Positions 33,490 through 45,676 of a DNA stretch of 64,000 nucleotides are shown piece by piece. This stretch comes from Diphasiastrum complanatum. Taxonomy: Eukaryota > Streptophyta > Lycopodiopsida > Lycopodiales > Lycopodiaceae. The translations under genes and the position numbers were made by a program. Positions within the stretch are counted from its first letter, which is position 1. Each line of letters starts with the position of its first letter. The notes under the pieces are model-generated. The model was not told the DNA's origin and searched no databases. It saw only the letters and a list, made by a program, of their open reading frames with translations. Location of the stretch: assembly GCA_029204225.1 (NCBI GenBank), contig CM055111.1, positions 16,849,019-16,913,018 on the forward strand. Direction: 5' to 3'.

Positions 33490-33665
33490 AGTCAATGACT
33501 TCGATGATCAAGTAGTTGGCCATTTGGAGCTGGTCAAAAGCATCAAAGGAGAATCAATTGGCGAAGAAGTTTTGGATCTATTTTTGTAGATTATTGAAGA
33601 CTCAAGTAAGGTCAAAGGAGCAACAAGGAAGTTTTTTTCAAGTTTGCTTTACTTGTTCTATCGCA
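33490..33665 (+). pseudogene. Accessory-module fragment (copy C)
   Basis: Frame 33520-33665 encodes HLELVKSIKGE, then LDLFL-stop, then SSKVKGATRKFFSSLLYLF. It aligns with 12811 onwards in copy B and with 47747 leftwards in F3. The single stop is TAG where B and F3 have CAA. It follows the IN-RT linker of the copia remnant just upstream, giving the order linker-module with RT absent. Confidence 0.75.
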
Positions 33666-35070
33666 TGGGGTGTATGAACAACACTAATAGATCTTTTGTT
33701 GCATGCCTACGGTTTGATCTAAAAGGAATCCTATCCTGCTTTCCAAAGATGCAACTATGATAGACAGGGAGATCGACCTTACCCGAAGGATTGTCGAGAT
33801 CAAGAACCATGGATTGTCTGGACATGTTCAAAATAGATGTATAATTCAAGTGTCCTAAGTGATGATGCCATAGTAATGCCTTATTGACTAGAACAGAGGT
33901 TTTCAAGGCTTGACTTGACTCAGAATAACAATGTGCCAATCTATATAAGTAACCCTACCTCTTGTCGAGTGCAAGGATCTTATTACTCCTATCAATAATT
34001 TTGCATTAATCAAATTCAAATTCTACCTCTTTGAGCATGTTGGAATCACAATCTTACAGTACCTTCACCTTCAATAGTGTGAGTACTATTGTCACCGAGA
34101 TGAACAAATTTCTTCATGTTGTAAGGCATGTAGGAGTTGAAGATCTCACGTTGATTGGTCATGTGTTGAGTTGCTCCAGAATCCAAAAACCATGAATCAT
34201 TAAAAAATGTGCTTTGATTATTGACCTTCAATGTGCCTTTGTCCACTTCAACCTGGGGAAATGATGAGACTGTGTTTGCTTGTTGATCAGGTTGCTTGGC
34301 TACGTTCTATGCTTGGAGAATTCGGCAATCCTTGATCTCATGGTTATTGCGCTTGCAATACCTGCAAAACATCTTCTTCTTAGACTGTGGATCTGATGAT
34401 TGTCCTTGACTTTGAGTTTGTTTCTGATTTGTTGCAATCTTCTTGGAGCTTTTCTGCTTCTATTGCTTAGAGCCTTTGTTGACATATAGAGCCTGAGAGG
34501 AGGAAGTAGACAAAGTGTCTTCACTTCTCCTATTGTCTTCTTGCAGCAACATAGTGATAACTCTAGTAAGAGTTAAATATAAGTGTGTCGATATGATCAT
34601 CACCCAGTTCTCATATGTAGAGGGCAAGCTTGAAAGCAATGTCATAATTGAGTCTTGATTGTCTATGACTGATTTGACAACAACCATCTATTGCAAGAGA
34701 GTCTTAAACTGGTTAATGTGACTCTGAAGAGAATCACCAGTAGACATCTTAAAAGTCATAGATGTAACTTAGTAGTTATGTCCCTCACGTCATATAGTGA
34801 GTTCAGGATGTCTCAAATGTCTCTTGACGTTTTAGCTTCAGCTATGTGTCCAATCTGTGTATTTGATATATTGAGGATAATAAGCGCGAAAGCTTTATCG
34901 TCCTTTGATTTCCACTTTGAGTCATCGTCTTCAGATTTTACTTCTGTACCTTTAACAACATCCCATAATTCACTGGCGATTAGCAAGGTCTTCATCTTAA
35001 ATTTTCACAAATGATAATTAGATCCATTCAGCTTCTCTGAGATAAGACCAGCTTTACTTTGAGAATCCAT
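33666..35070 (-). pseudogene. Decayed copia: Gag, protease, integrase start
   Basis: On the minus strand the Gag ATG is at 35070 (MDSQSK). Gag carries ELWDVVKG and, at 34687-34460, LLSSLPSTYENW. A zinc knuckle CRYCKRNNHEIKDC is at about 34375-34330. The protease is WFLDSGATQHM (34046-34246 frame). The GAG-pre-integrase block LWHHHLGHLNYTSILNM is at 33870-33820. An early Gag Trp is TGA at 35007-35005, and several shifts follow. It ends at 33666 against the accessory fragment of opposite strand, so integrase core, RT and RNase H are missing. Confidence 0.85.
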
Positions 35071-35221
35071 CTAGAACTTAGTCTATCGATTGTATCGATG
35101 ATGCTAAGATGCCATAATGCCAACAATAGGAAATCATTTTTCTAATACTGAAAGGTTGAAAAGAACTGTAGAGTATGATATCAATTTGATATCGCGAAAG
35201 ATATCAAGTATTAGAGATTTC

Positions 35222-35233
35222 ACTCTGATACCA
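35222..35233 (-). other. Primer-binding site of the copia at 33666-35070
   Basis: The minus strand reads TGGTATCAGAGT, one base from the usual initiator-Met tRNA match, abutting a possible LTR end at 35234. Confidence 0.75.
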
Positions 35234-35950
35234 TGTCGGAAAGAGATGTTGTAAAGATAGGCCGAACTCGAAAAGAAACGAATGAAAATAATTTGAGTGT
35301 CTAAAAAGAAAACTTTTCGTGCATAGTAGTATAAACTATCTTCCTCTTTCACAATGCATGACTACGCCTATCAATTTGAAACAAAACAATAGTGATAGAA
35401 ATCATGTTTGATCTTATAGTAACTAACGTTGAAATCATCAGTACTATAGTGATTACGTAGCCAAACAATCAAGCATTAATTTGTCATGAAACGCTCGACA
35501 AAAAATCAGTCACGAATCACAAGACAGATAATTAGTCGCGAAGAACTACAGAAACGCATACATTCTAAGACGAAGTTGAACGCAATAAAAGATAGTATTG
35601 ATTCAGTATGAAAACGAAAAAGATGTAAATGAGTACAATAAGTTGCAGATCGAAAGCCGCGTACTCTATGTTATCTCTGAGCAACTAAAATGAAAGGTTT
35701 AAATTAAGCGCAATGCTGATAAGCAGTAGTGCAATAGCAATCTCTAAAACAACTCTAAGAAGTGAGCTAGAATGCTCAGGAGTGTTCAAGCTCGCAAGCT
35801 TGAGAGAGAGAGAGCTAACTATTCAAAATGCTTCTTTTGATTGATAATGAAAACTGTATGAATATGAATAGCTATTTATACTAAGAAATTAGGTCACCAA
35901 TTGCGATCGTCAGTTGGTTGGTATCAGTTGGCATCCATCCGGTTCCTTGT
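35234..35950 (-). repeat. 5' LTR of the same copia (upstream end uncertain)
   Basis: It starts (plus-strand view) at TGTCGG beside the primer site. A TATA box TATAAATAG lies on the minus strand at 35880-35872, so R-U5 would be about 600 bases and U3 lies to the right. The right end could extend to about 36350. Confidence 0.5.
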
Positions 35951-36389
35951 CATTGATTGTTGATAAGTGGTGAAAATTGGCCGTAAATAGTCTGTCTGCA
36001 TAAATGAACCAAATTGTCACTTCTGCAGAAATGAACTAAAACAGCCACAGGCGACATTGTCTCAAAAAGACGACGATGTTGGGATTTTGCGAAAAACCTG
36101 ATAGTGTCACCTTTAAAATCTGATTTAGGGTTGCCCCACACATTGCCAAAGTCCTTTCCTTAACATTTGAGGCTCTTTGGAAAAAGCAAAAAATGTGACT
36201 CTGCATATTTACTCGCAATTCCCGACAGGCAAAAAATGCGAAAAAGGTGACACTATTGTCAAACTCCGTGTATTTCTGCAGACTGTGTAAAAACACTTGT
36301 AAATCTGCAGACCGTGTAAAAGCATGGGAAAATCTGCAGAAGTGGATAGACAATGGATGAAGATTAAAACCGATTAGTCGATTAGTAAG

Positions 36390-37000
36390 AAGAAGAATAA
36401 TCTAGCACTTTGCTTGCCCTTGTCTTGGTATGTGAGCCTTATTGGCTCCATTGTTACCCTTGATGACCTTCTTGGAGTGATTGCTTGGCTATTGCTCCTC
36501 TTCAATATCACAATTGTCTTGATCCTCGACACCTCCCTCTTGATAGCTTATTTGATTGAGCAGTCAACAAGCTTATGCATCTTATTCTCATCAAATATGA
36601 CATTTCTAGAAACCACAAACTTGTTGGAAGATGGAATGTATACCTTGTATCCCTTGTTTGCATTGCCATACCTGAGCATGATCCCCTTGATTGATGATGG
36701 ATCCTCCTTTGTCCTTGTCTCCAAAGGTCTATGCACATAGAAAATATCCAAACACCCATTGAGTCCTTGAGGTTTAGCTTCTTCCCATATAAGACTTCAA
36801 ATGGTGTTTTGCCTTCAATAGAGCTACATGGAACTATATTCATCAAATAGTTAGCACAAGTGAGGGCTTCTCCCCAAAAAGACTTTGGTAAACATGCATC
36901 AAGCCTTAAAGATTTAGAACATTCACACAATGTCCTATTTCTCCTCTCGGCTACCCCATTTTGTTGAGGGGTATAGGGACAAGAAAACTCCTTTCAGTTG
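36390..37000 (-). pseudogene. Copia fragment: end of integrase core and linker
   Basis: The minus strand from about 36990: PYTPQQNGVAERRNRTLCEC (integrase Glu region), then SLRLDACLPKSFWGEALTCANYL, the GKTPFEVLYG block, RPLETRTKEDPSSIKG and KVYIPSSNKFVVSRNVIF. A frameshift lies near 36750. It is related to F1/F2 but not the same family. It has no LTRs and both ends are abrupt. Confidence 0.8.
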
Positions 37001-37690
37001 AATCTCATGGAGCCATACTCCACTTTTGTCCCTCTATCAAGGATCGACTCAAAATAGCTAAGCAATTGGGATGGATGTATGTTTTACTATGAATACTTGG
37101 GTGCCACAAGCTAGTTATCCATGTGATAACTTTTGTGCCACCTCTAGCTCCAAATTCAATTGGACTAAAGGATTGATAAACCATTCTTTCATATTTTGTA
37201 TTCATACTAAAAATCAAAATCAAATGAACTTTTACCCCTTTGTTCTAAGAGACTATTGTTCTTGTTTAGCTCATCTTAGTATACCTGGACTACCACTTAT
37301 TTTACACCTCTCAATTCAATTCACAAAGTCGGCACTTGAACTAGGTCGTCTTTCATTTGAATAGATGCTTGAATAGGTGCCTTATCCAATAAAATATTCA
37401 AATAAGTACACTGGTTGAGGATTTTTATCTATTTTTGTAGAGACCCTTTTTTCCTTTTGGATACTACTGTCTATGCATCTAACTCCATGCATCTAACACG
37501 ATATAAAGACTAAGAGCCGCATTATCAACATACAATACCTAGTGTTCCTCTCTAGACTAGCAATATGAACAGTAGTTACTAGCAAATCGAGTTACCAGCT
37601 CTAATCACTCACATAAGGGCAGTGTGGGACCTTCCCCCACTTGGGATCTTTCAGCAGGACCGATCCTTGGATGAAAAATCCGCCCACCAG
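37001..37690. other. No gene seen
   Basis: Short ORFs on both strands overlap and show no family resemblance. Composition is ordinary for the region. Confidence 0.35.
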
Positions 37691-39960
37691 ATCCTCCATT
37701 GATGGAATTGGCCCCTATCATTCAAATTTTATGTCTATCACTATAGATAGCTTGATTGTGGCCCTTATCACTCAAGGTTGGCCATTGGGTGATTAAATTA
37801 GAATAGCCTTGAGTGTAGGACATTCAAATCTATTGGTCGAGATACCTTGAGTGCTATGTTGCAATTATGCTCCTTATCACTCAACATAGTTCATCGACTA
37901 ATCATAATTCATAGCTCAGTGAATAGGCTCCTTTTAAATATCTGCCCAAATTTTATATCTGTCAATCGAGGTAGCTTGATTTTGGATCTTATCACTCAAA
38001 ATTGTCCATTGAGTGATAAAAGTAGAGGAATTTTGAGTCTAGGATATTCAAATAAATCAAATTGATGTGGTCCTTATCACTTGTTGACATCATATCTGAT
38101 CAATAATTTGAATTAATCGGATTTGATCCCTCCTTATTGAATTGGCCCCTATCACTTGAGATTGCTCAAATTCATATCTACCACCCACCTTGATGTCTAA
38201 CATTCAAGACAGGTCAATTTTGCCCTCATTACTTGAAATTGTCCATTGAGTGACCAAATTAGAGGAATATTTGATTTAGGACATTCAAATAGCTCAAATT
38301 TGATGTTTATTGCTCGAGATAGATTGATATGTCTATGTTACAAGTTTGCTTCTTATCACTCGATGAATCTCAACTTTAGGATATTCAATTTGCTATGGTT
38401 TGATCTCTTATTGATGAAAGTAGCTCCTATCACTCGATATAGCACAAAATTAATGTCTATCACTCAAGATAACTTGAATTTGATGCCATAGATGAGAAAA
38501 CTCATATTTGGTTCTTTTCAATAGACATGACTTACTAAATGATTGAAATCGACCAAAATTTAGTTTGGTACATTCAAATTTCTCAAGTTCCAGCTCTCAT
38601 CGATTGAATTGGTCCCTACCACATGAGATTGTCAAATTTGATGTTTGTAACTTCAAGTATCTCAAATTTGGCCTTTTTCACTTGAGGTTGTCGATTGAGT
38701 GATCAAATCAAAGGAGTCTTTGCTTTAGAACCTTAAAACAAGTCGAGTTCAATCCATTTTCTATGCAACTCACCCCTATTGAATTTGATGTATGATCGTT
38801 TGAGATAGCTCAATTTTGTCTCTTATCATTTGAGATTGCTCATTGAGTGCTTAAATTAGAAGAATCTTGAGACTAGGACATTCAGGTAGCTCAAATTTGA
38901 TGTCTATTGTTTGAGAGCTCAAGTTTGATGTCTGACATGCGATTTTGGTCATTATCAGCCAAGAATGTGGCTCATTGAGTGAGCAAAATCGGTCAATATC
39001 AAGTTGGTACATTTAGGCTGATTGAGTTCTACTTCTTATCATTGAAATTGACCCATATCACAAAAGAGAGTTCAAATGTAATCTCCATCAATCGAGATAG
39101 CTCAATTTTGGTTGTTATAAGTTGAGGTTCTTCATAAAGTGATTGAATTCATAAAATCACGGGCTTACAAAATCGGAGAACTCAAATTTAATGCCTATTA
39201 TTTGGGATAGCTCAATTTTGATGTCTAACATGCAATTTGGTTTTTATGACTTGATGTAATTCATCAAGCAATCAAACTCAATCATTTTCAAGTTTACGAT
39301 GATTAGATCTCTTGACTTTGATCCCTCGTCATGGAATTGGCCCCTACCACTCAAGATAGCTCAAATTTGATGTCTATCAATCAAGATAGCTCGATTTTGG
39401 ATTGCTAGATTGCTTGAGTTCGACTCCTGATCAACGGAATCGACCATATCACAAGACATAGGTCAAATTTTAGATGATTTAGTCGTGATAGCTCAATTTT
39501 GGCTATTATGTCCCATGTCACTCGATCAAGTTTAAGCTTAGGACAATTGGATTGCTTTAGCTTATTCCTTATGGATGGAAATGACCCCTATCACTCGAAA
39601 TAGTTCAACTTTGAGGTGTGTCAATCAAGATGGCTCAGTTTTGGCCTTTATCATTAGAAGTTGCTTCTAAAGTGAGCAAATTCATGGAATCTCAAGCTTA
39701 CGAAATTTAGATATCTCAAATTTGATGCTAATCGCCTAAGCTGGCTCAAAGATCATGCCTAACATGTGGTTTTGGTCCTAATCACTCAACATAGTTCATT
39801 GATTGTGTTCAAACTCGATCCATCTCAAGTTTACGACACTTACATCACTTGAGTTTGGTCTAGTCATATTAATGGATTTGCCCCTACACTTGTGATGCTC
39901 AAATTTCATTTTTATCACTCGAGGTAATTCGAATTTGATTCCTATGAATGAGAAAGCACA
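37691..39960. repeat. Long degenerate satellite-like array
   Basis: About 2.2 kb built from variants of a few phrases: CTATCACTC(A/G)AGATAGCTCAA, TTTGATGTCTATC, CATTGAGTGA(T/C)CAAA and AGGACATTCAAAT. The phrase CATTGAGTGA and its variants recur at about 37791, 38003, 38243, 38690, 38851 and 38970, then less clearly to 39805, at intervals of about 120-240 bp. No coding potential. Strong divergence between units shows age. Confidence 0.8.
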
Positions 39961-39983
39961 ATTTTTTTTGAAACTTGTACCCC

Positions 39984-40019
39984 CCCCCGTCTCTCTCTCT
40001 CTCTCTCCATCATGCACGC
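39984..40019. repeat. Poly-C followed by CT microsatellite
   Basis: A run of about 10 C followed by eight or so CT units. Confidence 0.85.
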
Positions 40020-40345
40020 GCGAATGCTCGGAAAAAACTATATAGTACAGGCATGAAACCAACACAATTTCTCAAAAACCAGTATGATAAAATTTTGACG
40101 ACTTTTTTAGATTAGCATAGGAACCCTGTTATGAGTAATAGTCTTAAAATAATCGAGAATCTTTATAATTGGAGTCCTTTTCGAGGATAATTCAAAAAAG
40201 AGTTTGCCAGCACCGGCTCAGCTCTCTCTCGCCCTTCCATGGTGCAATCAGGATACCTACGTCGGGGTACCTAAAGGCTAAGGGGTAAAAATCACTAAAA
40301 CCACCCGCGTGAGGTGGATGGCATGGGTCGAATGACATGAGGTGT

Positions 40346-40432
40346 TGCACTGGCGCACCAGTTGCAATTGGGCAAGAGGTGGATGCTCTGGCGCACCAGT
40401 TGCAATTGGGCAAGAGGTGGATGCTCTGCCAG
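40346..40432. repeat. 43-bp tandem duplication
   Basis: Two units that share TGGCGCACCAGTTGCAATTG and the following GGCAAGAGGTGGATGCTCTG. A separate 23-bp duplication of a GAAATTTTGGGGCTTTTAAA string lies at 40489-40532. Confidence 0.88.
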
Positions 40433-40885
40433 GTAACTGAAGATTTTCATTGGTTGCCATTTTGGCCATCGAGAGAAAGAGAAAGAGATTGAAATTTTGG
40501 GGCTTTTAAAATTGAAATTTTGGGGCTTTTAAAGCTAACGATCCTGGAATTGGGTCTTGATTTTGGGGATTTTGGAACTCTTCGGGCCATACTTTCCCAC
40601 GCTATTCCTCTCCTCTGCTCGCCCTTCTCTCCTAGTCTACCATCACGCTCATCCTGCTCTCCTCTTAGGGCGGATATGGTGAAAAAAACAAACAAGATCT
40701 ACTTTTTTGAAGAAGTAATTGTTTTTCATTTCTTTTTATGGAGTGAAAATGTTCTTGCATCTAGATGCTGCAGCCATCAGATCTTGTGAAGCGCTTAAAG
40801 CTTCTTGTTGAATCCTGAAATTCCATAGCTTTTTGACAACTGCTCACCATTGTTACTGATCTTCGAGCTCCCTGTCTTTTGTCAG

Positions 40886-41573
40886 AGGCTATGCAAGTGG
40901 TTTGCACAGCTTCTACTTGCAGTGATTATCGGCATTTCAGTTGAGTGATTCATAGGGATCTCAAGGTATGTCAATCTAACATCATATAAGATCAATCTCA
41001 ACTTCTTTGCAAGTCATTTGTGGGACTCTAACCTCCGTTTGTATCTGCTCTGTTGAGTTTTCCCTCTGCCCTGTCACAAGAGATGAGAGCTAAAATTTCC
41101 AAAATTGTTTGTGATTCATTGCAATCTGACCTGATACGAAAGAAGGATGCAAAAATGGATAGTATCACGAGATGGGTTCTAAGTTCATGGGAGAATCGCC
41201 ATATGTGGTCACATTCCAAGAAGCCCGTAATATATGCATATCTTCAGTTTCATGTAGAATGTAAGTTGTAGCTTCTCATAGTCTGTTAGGCAACAGTAGA
41301 TTATTCAATATAACGTATATATTTCTGATGCAATAGCTAACATTCAGGGATCTCCATTTGTTGTAATCTGAATATAGCCACTTATAAGCTGCGAGATTTC
41401 CATGAAATTTATTTGCATGTGGTTTTGAGTTATCACAAAATTAAGGCTAATAGTGATAAGTATAGTATCTTAGTATCACAGCTTGTAGAATTAGTATCTA
41501 AAGGCTTCTTGAAGATCTTGCAGGAGATTTTGGACTGGCAAAGGACCTCATGGAAGATGATCTAGCTTCTTCT
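40886..41573 (+). pseudogene. NIMA-related (NEK-type) protein kinase gene fragments
   Basis: Two exon-like pieces of a Ser/Thr kinase domain. Exon 1 (40886-40965), after a pyrimidine-rich tract and CAG, reads LCKWFAQLLLAV, then, after a one-base loss, DYRHFS-stop-VIHRDLK, ending at a GTATGT donor. HRDLK is the catalytic loop. Exon 2 (41524-41573), after CAG, reads DFGLAKDLMEDDLASS and ends at GTAAGT. DFG binds Mg, and the DDLASS continuation is typical of plant NEK kinases, which act on microtubule organisation. The exon normally between them is not found, and the frame has a stop and a shift. Upstream and downstream domains are not seen. It is either a decayed host gene or a captured fragment. 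Confidence 0.75.
41053..41271 (+). CDS. Unrecognised short ORF between the kinase exons
   Basis: 72 codons, rich in charged residues (SQEMRAKISKIVCDSLQSD...), in the space where a kinase intron would lie. It ends at TAG after VECKL. No family recognised. It might be an exon of another decayed gene or chance. Confidence 0.2.
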   Translation: MSFPSALSQEMRAKISKIVCDSLQSDLIRKKDAKMDSITRWVLSSWENRHMWSHSKKPVIYAYLQFHVECKL

Positions 41574-42045
41574 GTAAGTTAAGGAACATCTGACCATTTA
41601 GATATGCATAATATTTTGTGATAGTTTAAGGTATTGCTAACTTTGTTGAACCATGTTTTTCCACCAATTTGTGAATTATTAATCCAGTCGGATGAGTGCC
41701 TGTTACTGTAGATTTGGCTCTTTCTTACGTCTACTAAGCCATATCTTCAAAAAATAAAATTGTTTGCCTTTGTACATGTTTTATAACATGTATCAAAAAT
41801 TAATACATCAACAGTAATGCTACTCAGAGTTTGATCATATGATGCTCGTGTTGTCTACTAGAACTCACTCATTCATACGTGTTTCTGCAGATATTTTCCT
41901 AGTTCCACACTATTGTGCAATCACAAGGCACAACCTTTATGTTTTACACTGGTCAAGCCTATAGATGTGCTTATAGGAACTTAGGTTTGAAGGAACATAG
42001 GTTTCAAAATAATTATTAAATGTGCTTGCTTAACAATGCATCAAA
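41574..42045. other. No gene seen
   Basis: AT-rich sequence after the kinase remnant. No ORF or repeat that I can support. Confidence 0.35.
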
Positions 42046-42049
42046 AAAC

Positions 42050-42443
42050 TAGAAAATAAATCTTGATCTAGATTACCAATTTGACACATAACAAGTATGG
42101 ATAATCAATAAACAAGATCAAAGACCCAAATCCGAGTCCACACATGTGTACTATAGGCTGTAGTATGTCCTTAAAATTGAGAAACAAGTAGAAATTGATT
42201 TGGTTTCGTTTGGATCACAAAAACTCAATGTACGTAGTGAACTAGCTTGAGATTGCCAATGAGCTCCAAAACATTTTCTCTCTTCTCACTATGGGAGCTT
42301 GGAATCCACACTTTCAAAAAGTGTTTATTCAAATGAATTTATACTAATATAACTTTGAATTGTCAAACTCTAAGTCTAATATGAAAATTGGCCTCAATTG
42401 CCAAACATATAAATATGACCAAAATAGCAAAACTAGCTGAAAT
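42050..42443 (-). repeat. Diverged LTR related to that of F4
   Basis: It resembles 45672-45920: both have AAATCTTGATCTAGATT, a CC(G)AG(T/C)CCACA(C)ATGTGT block, GAGATTGCCAATG(A/T)GCTCCAAAA-like text and TCTTCTCACTATG. It ends at TTTCTCACA, as F4 ends at TTTTTCACA. No partner and no coding region in place, so it may be a solo LTR or a truncated one. Confidence 0.55.
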
Positions 42444-42452
42444 TTCTCACAT

Positions 42453-44400
42453 ATGGATCCATTTATCCTGAAGATCCAGATACTAGCTTATGTCCAAATT
42501 TTAAGTCCGTTAGTAATCTTCTCAAACTTGTATGTGAAGGAAACAATGGATTACTTGAATATTGTCAAAGGTTGCATGACATTGGCTTGCATGATGCAAA
42601 TTGTTGAGTCTCAATCAACATTGCAGTGTGCTTATGAACAATTGCAATATTATGTGCAACACTCTAGTAATGAAAACATTGCACTCAAGCATGTTATATC
42701 AGAGTTGAATACTACAATAACAAGTCTTCAGAGATAAAAAACCAAGATATGTCAGAATCATTGGAGAAGTTGTGATCCGAAAGTTTAAAATCAATTGTTG
42801 ATGTGGAAATGATCAAGAAAGACAGTGATGAAAAAGAAACGAAAAAGAGTAACGAAGAGGAACATTGATGGTTTATCTTTACATAGCGGCAATCAGAAGA
42901 AAAGAATTTGAACATTCAAACATGTTAGATTATAAATTTTTTCTTCATTTGTATATTTTTATTTAATTTTGGTTTGTTTCAATTGCATTATCAATTTTAT
43001 TGTTGACTAAACATCATATGGCTTTGATATGTGTGTTGCAGATCATGCTTGGTTGCAAAGGACTATTTCAAAAATCGATCATGCATTGGAAAATCTTTAA
43101 GTCATGTTCTCCCAAGAAAGTCAACAAAAGCAATGATGGAAAATGATCGATTTCAAAAAATGGAAAATGAAATTACACAAATAGTTTTGAGTAAGAATCA
43201 AACTTATTTGGATGCAAATGTGATACAAGGTGCACGTGATCAGGCTGGAATTAGCAAAATGCTTATTCTACATTTTTCAGAATAGTTCAAGAAGCATTCT
43301 CTCAAGTGGAAATTAAGAAAACTTATCTTCCTCGTCCATATCGAGTAACATTAGCAAGAAATTATTCCAACAAGGGAATGTTCAAGGTTGTTGGCCAACC
43401 ATTTCATATAAACGATTTATACAAATTTGAAAGTGGTGAACTTAAATACAACGATTGCAACAATATTTTCCTTGATGTCGAAAATGTCTTAAAATACATT
43501 ATTTGATTCTATGAACTACATGAACATCAAACAAATGGAAAGTTGATTATTGTGATGAAACTAGACAAATCTGGAATCATCAAAGGTCAAAAGCTAGAAC
43601 GGGTGAGTGTCACTTTGATGAACAAGATATCAGATACCAATGATAGCACATTTAGTGTTCAATCAGAAAATCACACATGGTGGATAGTTGCATTCTATGT
43701 ACATTTGACATATTTCTATTCAATTTGTTTAGATACACTTCTATTTTTGAATACATGATTAATGCAGCATACATTACTTGCTTTTTTACAGGTTTTCAAA
43801 GAGGATCATAATGTTCTCTCATGGATATTTTTGCGTACAAATTATGGCGAAATTACAAAGGGACATTTGGAGGGTCAGAAACTTACAGTGGAAAATCATG
43901 GATGTTTTCAAATCCAATGGCATCTTGCAAGTTATTTAAAAACACTAAAATGTATGTATAATGTCTCTCATGGGACAACATCAAAGCATCTTTGTATTTA
44001 GTGCGTGAAGAATTGCTACGATATGAGTTTGGGATGAGCAAACAATGGCCCAACAAGAGAAGTAGAAGATCCAAATCTAAAAGGTGTTTTGCCAATTCCA
44101 CTGAAATATGTTCATATATGCACATTGCATGCTGAGGTACATGTGAGGTACATGTGATTGAGAGACTTATTAATCTTCACATTCTATTTGCTTGGAATAC
44201 AAAACCAGAGTCCCTGTCTAAATCAGCTATCAAAAAGTTGGAAGAAGTTCTCTCAAAAACATGACTACATAAAGGAAATGTCACAATTGAAAAAAGTGAG
44301 AAACTGTCTGGAAAGTTAGGAAATGTTCCTAGTAAGCCATCAATTGGAGGTGCTAAAGCAAGGATATTCATATCCAATCACACTTGCAAATAATCTGATA
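42453..44400 (+). pseudogene. Unrecognised multi-exon gene remnant
   Basis: A series of plus-strand coding-like pieces with intron-like breaks. 42453-42737 is 94 codons and looks helical. 43041-43285 follows a TTGCAG acceptor. 43306-43506 contains LPRPYRVTLARNYSNKGMF. 43543-43700 follows. 43794-44001 follows a TTTTACAG acceptor and begins FKEDHNVLSW. After a shift, 44010-44390 contains VLPIPLKYVHICTLHAEV and KPSIGGAKARIF. The pieces keep a coding feel but are broken by at least four shifts or stops. I do not recognise the family; a transposon-carried or low-copy host gene is possible. Neighbours on both sides are LTR sequences. Confidence 0.45.
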
Positions 44401-44533
44401 TCACTTATTGTATTTGGAAAGATATTGTTTCAGTAACACAAGAGAATAGGAGAAGTACTCGAATGCAAAAAGCACGTGTGGAAGAACTTTGACATGCTCC
44501 CATTTATGGTCCAAAAAGTACTATACTTTCACA

Positions 44534-44545
44534 TGGTATCAGATC
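44534..44545 (+). other. Primer-binding site of a plus-strand copia fragment
   Basis: TGGTATCAGATC directly after TTTCACA, close to the initiator-Met tRNA match. It belongs to the Gag fragment at 45165. Confidence 0.7.
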
Positions 44546-45164
44546 CAAGTACAAGGGCTTGAATCATTGACCAAATCAAATCCATTTTTAGCAAGTATTG
44601 GTGCTAAAAACTAGTTTTGTGAGGGCGATCTAGAAGCTAAGGTTTGGTGAGGGGATTTGATTCCAAAGTTTGTAGGGTTCAAAATCCATATTGTTCACAC
44701 GTGTGAGCATCTCTGAACCTGCATTTAATGTATGATATTCATTTGATCATTAAAAATTCAATTTGAGAGATCTTGATGTGATTATTAGTGGAAATCTTGG
44801 AATAAACTACCAAGTTTGAGTGCCATTGATTAGATTTGAATTTGATTCATGAAATCTAAATAATCAAGGCTGAAATAAAGTCCTATTAAAGTCACTTACA
44901 GGTCTTGAAAGTACATCAAGAGGTGTGAGGGAGATTGAGTAATTTTTGTGTCCAAAAATAGCCAAGAATGGCAAGATTTGTTTGAAAGTAGATTTCACAT
45001 CATCTTATCTTCATTTCAACTTTGTGAGGGAGTGATAGAACTGAGATTATAAGTCCATTTGTTGGATTAGAAATTTAATTTGAGTGAAACACTACAAGTG
45101 TGAGACCTTTGTGAGTTTCAAAGTTAATCAAATCTATTTCTTGTGTGTAGAATTCACTAGTAAG

Positions 45165-45676
45165 ATGGGATCTATTGGAGTATACCTTCTAGAAGCTAGT
45201 GAGAGATTGAATTCTACTAATTATGCTATTTGGAAGGTTAGGATGGAGTCACTAATGGTGCTCCAAGACTTTATGAGTTCTTGATTGAGGATGAAGATGA
45301 ACCTCTAGGTGCACAGGAGTTAGTGAGATACAAAAAGAGATTTAGGCTTGCACTTCATTGTGTGGGGATGAATTTGAGCAATGAGCTTTTGAGAGAACGA
45401 TCATCATGTACAAGTGCTAAAGAGGCTTGGAATTATTTAAAATCAATCTATGAATCTAGAAACACTTCTAGAGTACTTATGCTTAGAAATCAAATTTTGC
45501 AAAGCATGAAGAGAAGTGAGGAGAGTGCACCTGATTATGTGCTTAGAATCAAGTCTCTGAACAGAGAGTTGGCTTCCATTGGAGACAATATTCAAGATGG
45601 AGAGCTTGTATAGATTGTCCTTAATGGTCTAGGAAATGATTTTTCAAATTTGGTCCAAAGCTAGTCAACAAAATCT
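45165..45676 (+). pseudogene. Copia Gag N-terminal fragment, F1-related
   Basis: ATG at 45165 (MGSIGVYLLEASERLNS). A one-base shift near 45284 separates MVLQDFM from IEDEDEPLGAQELVRYKKR. The second frame continues with NELLRERSSCTSAKEAW, SRVLMLRNQI and IGDNIQDGELV-stop-IVLNGLG and ends at NLVQS. The pattern matches F1 Gag residues 22-184. It stops abruptly where the F4 LTR starts, so no zinc knuckle or pol follows. A 620-base leader without ORFs lies between the primer site and this ATG. Confidence 0.82.
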
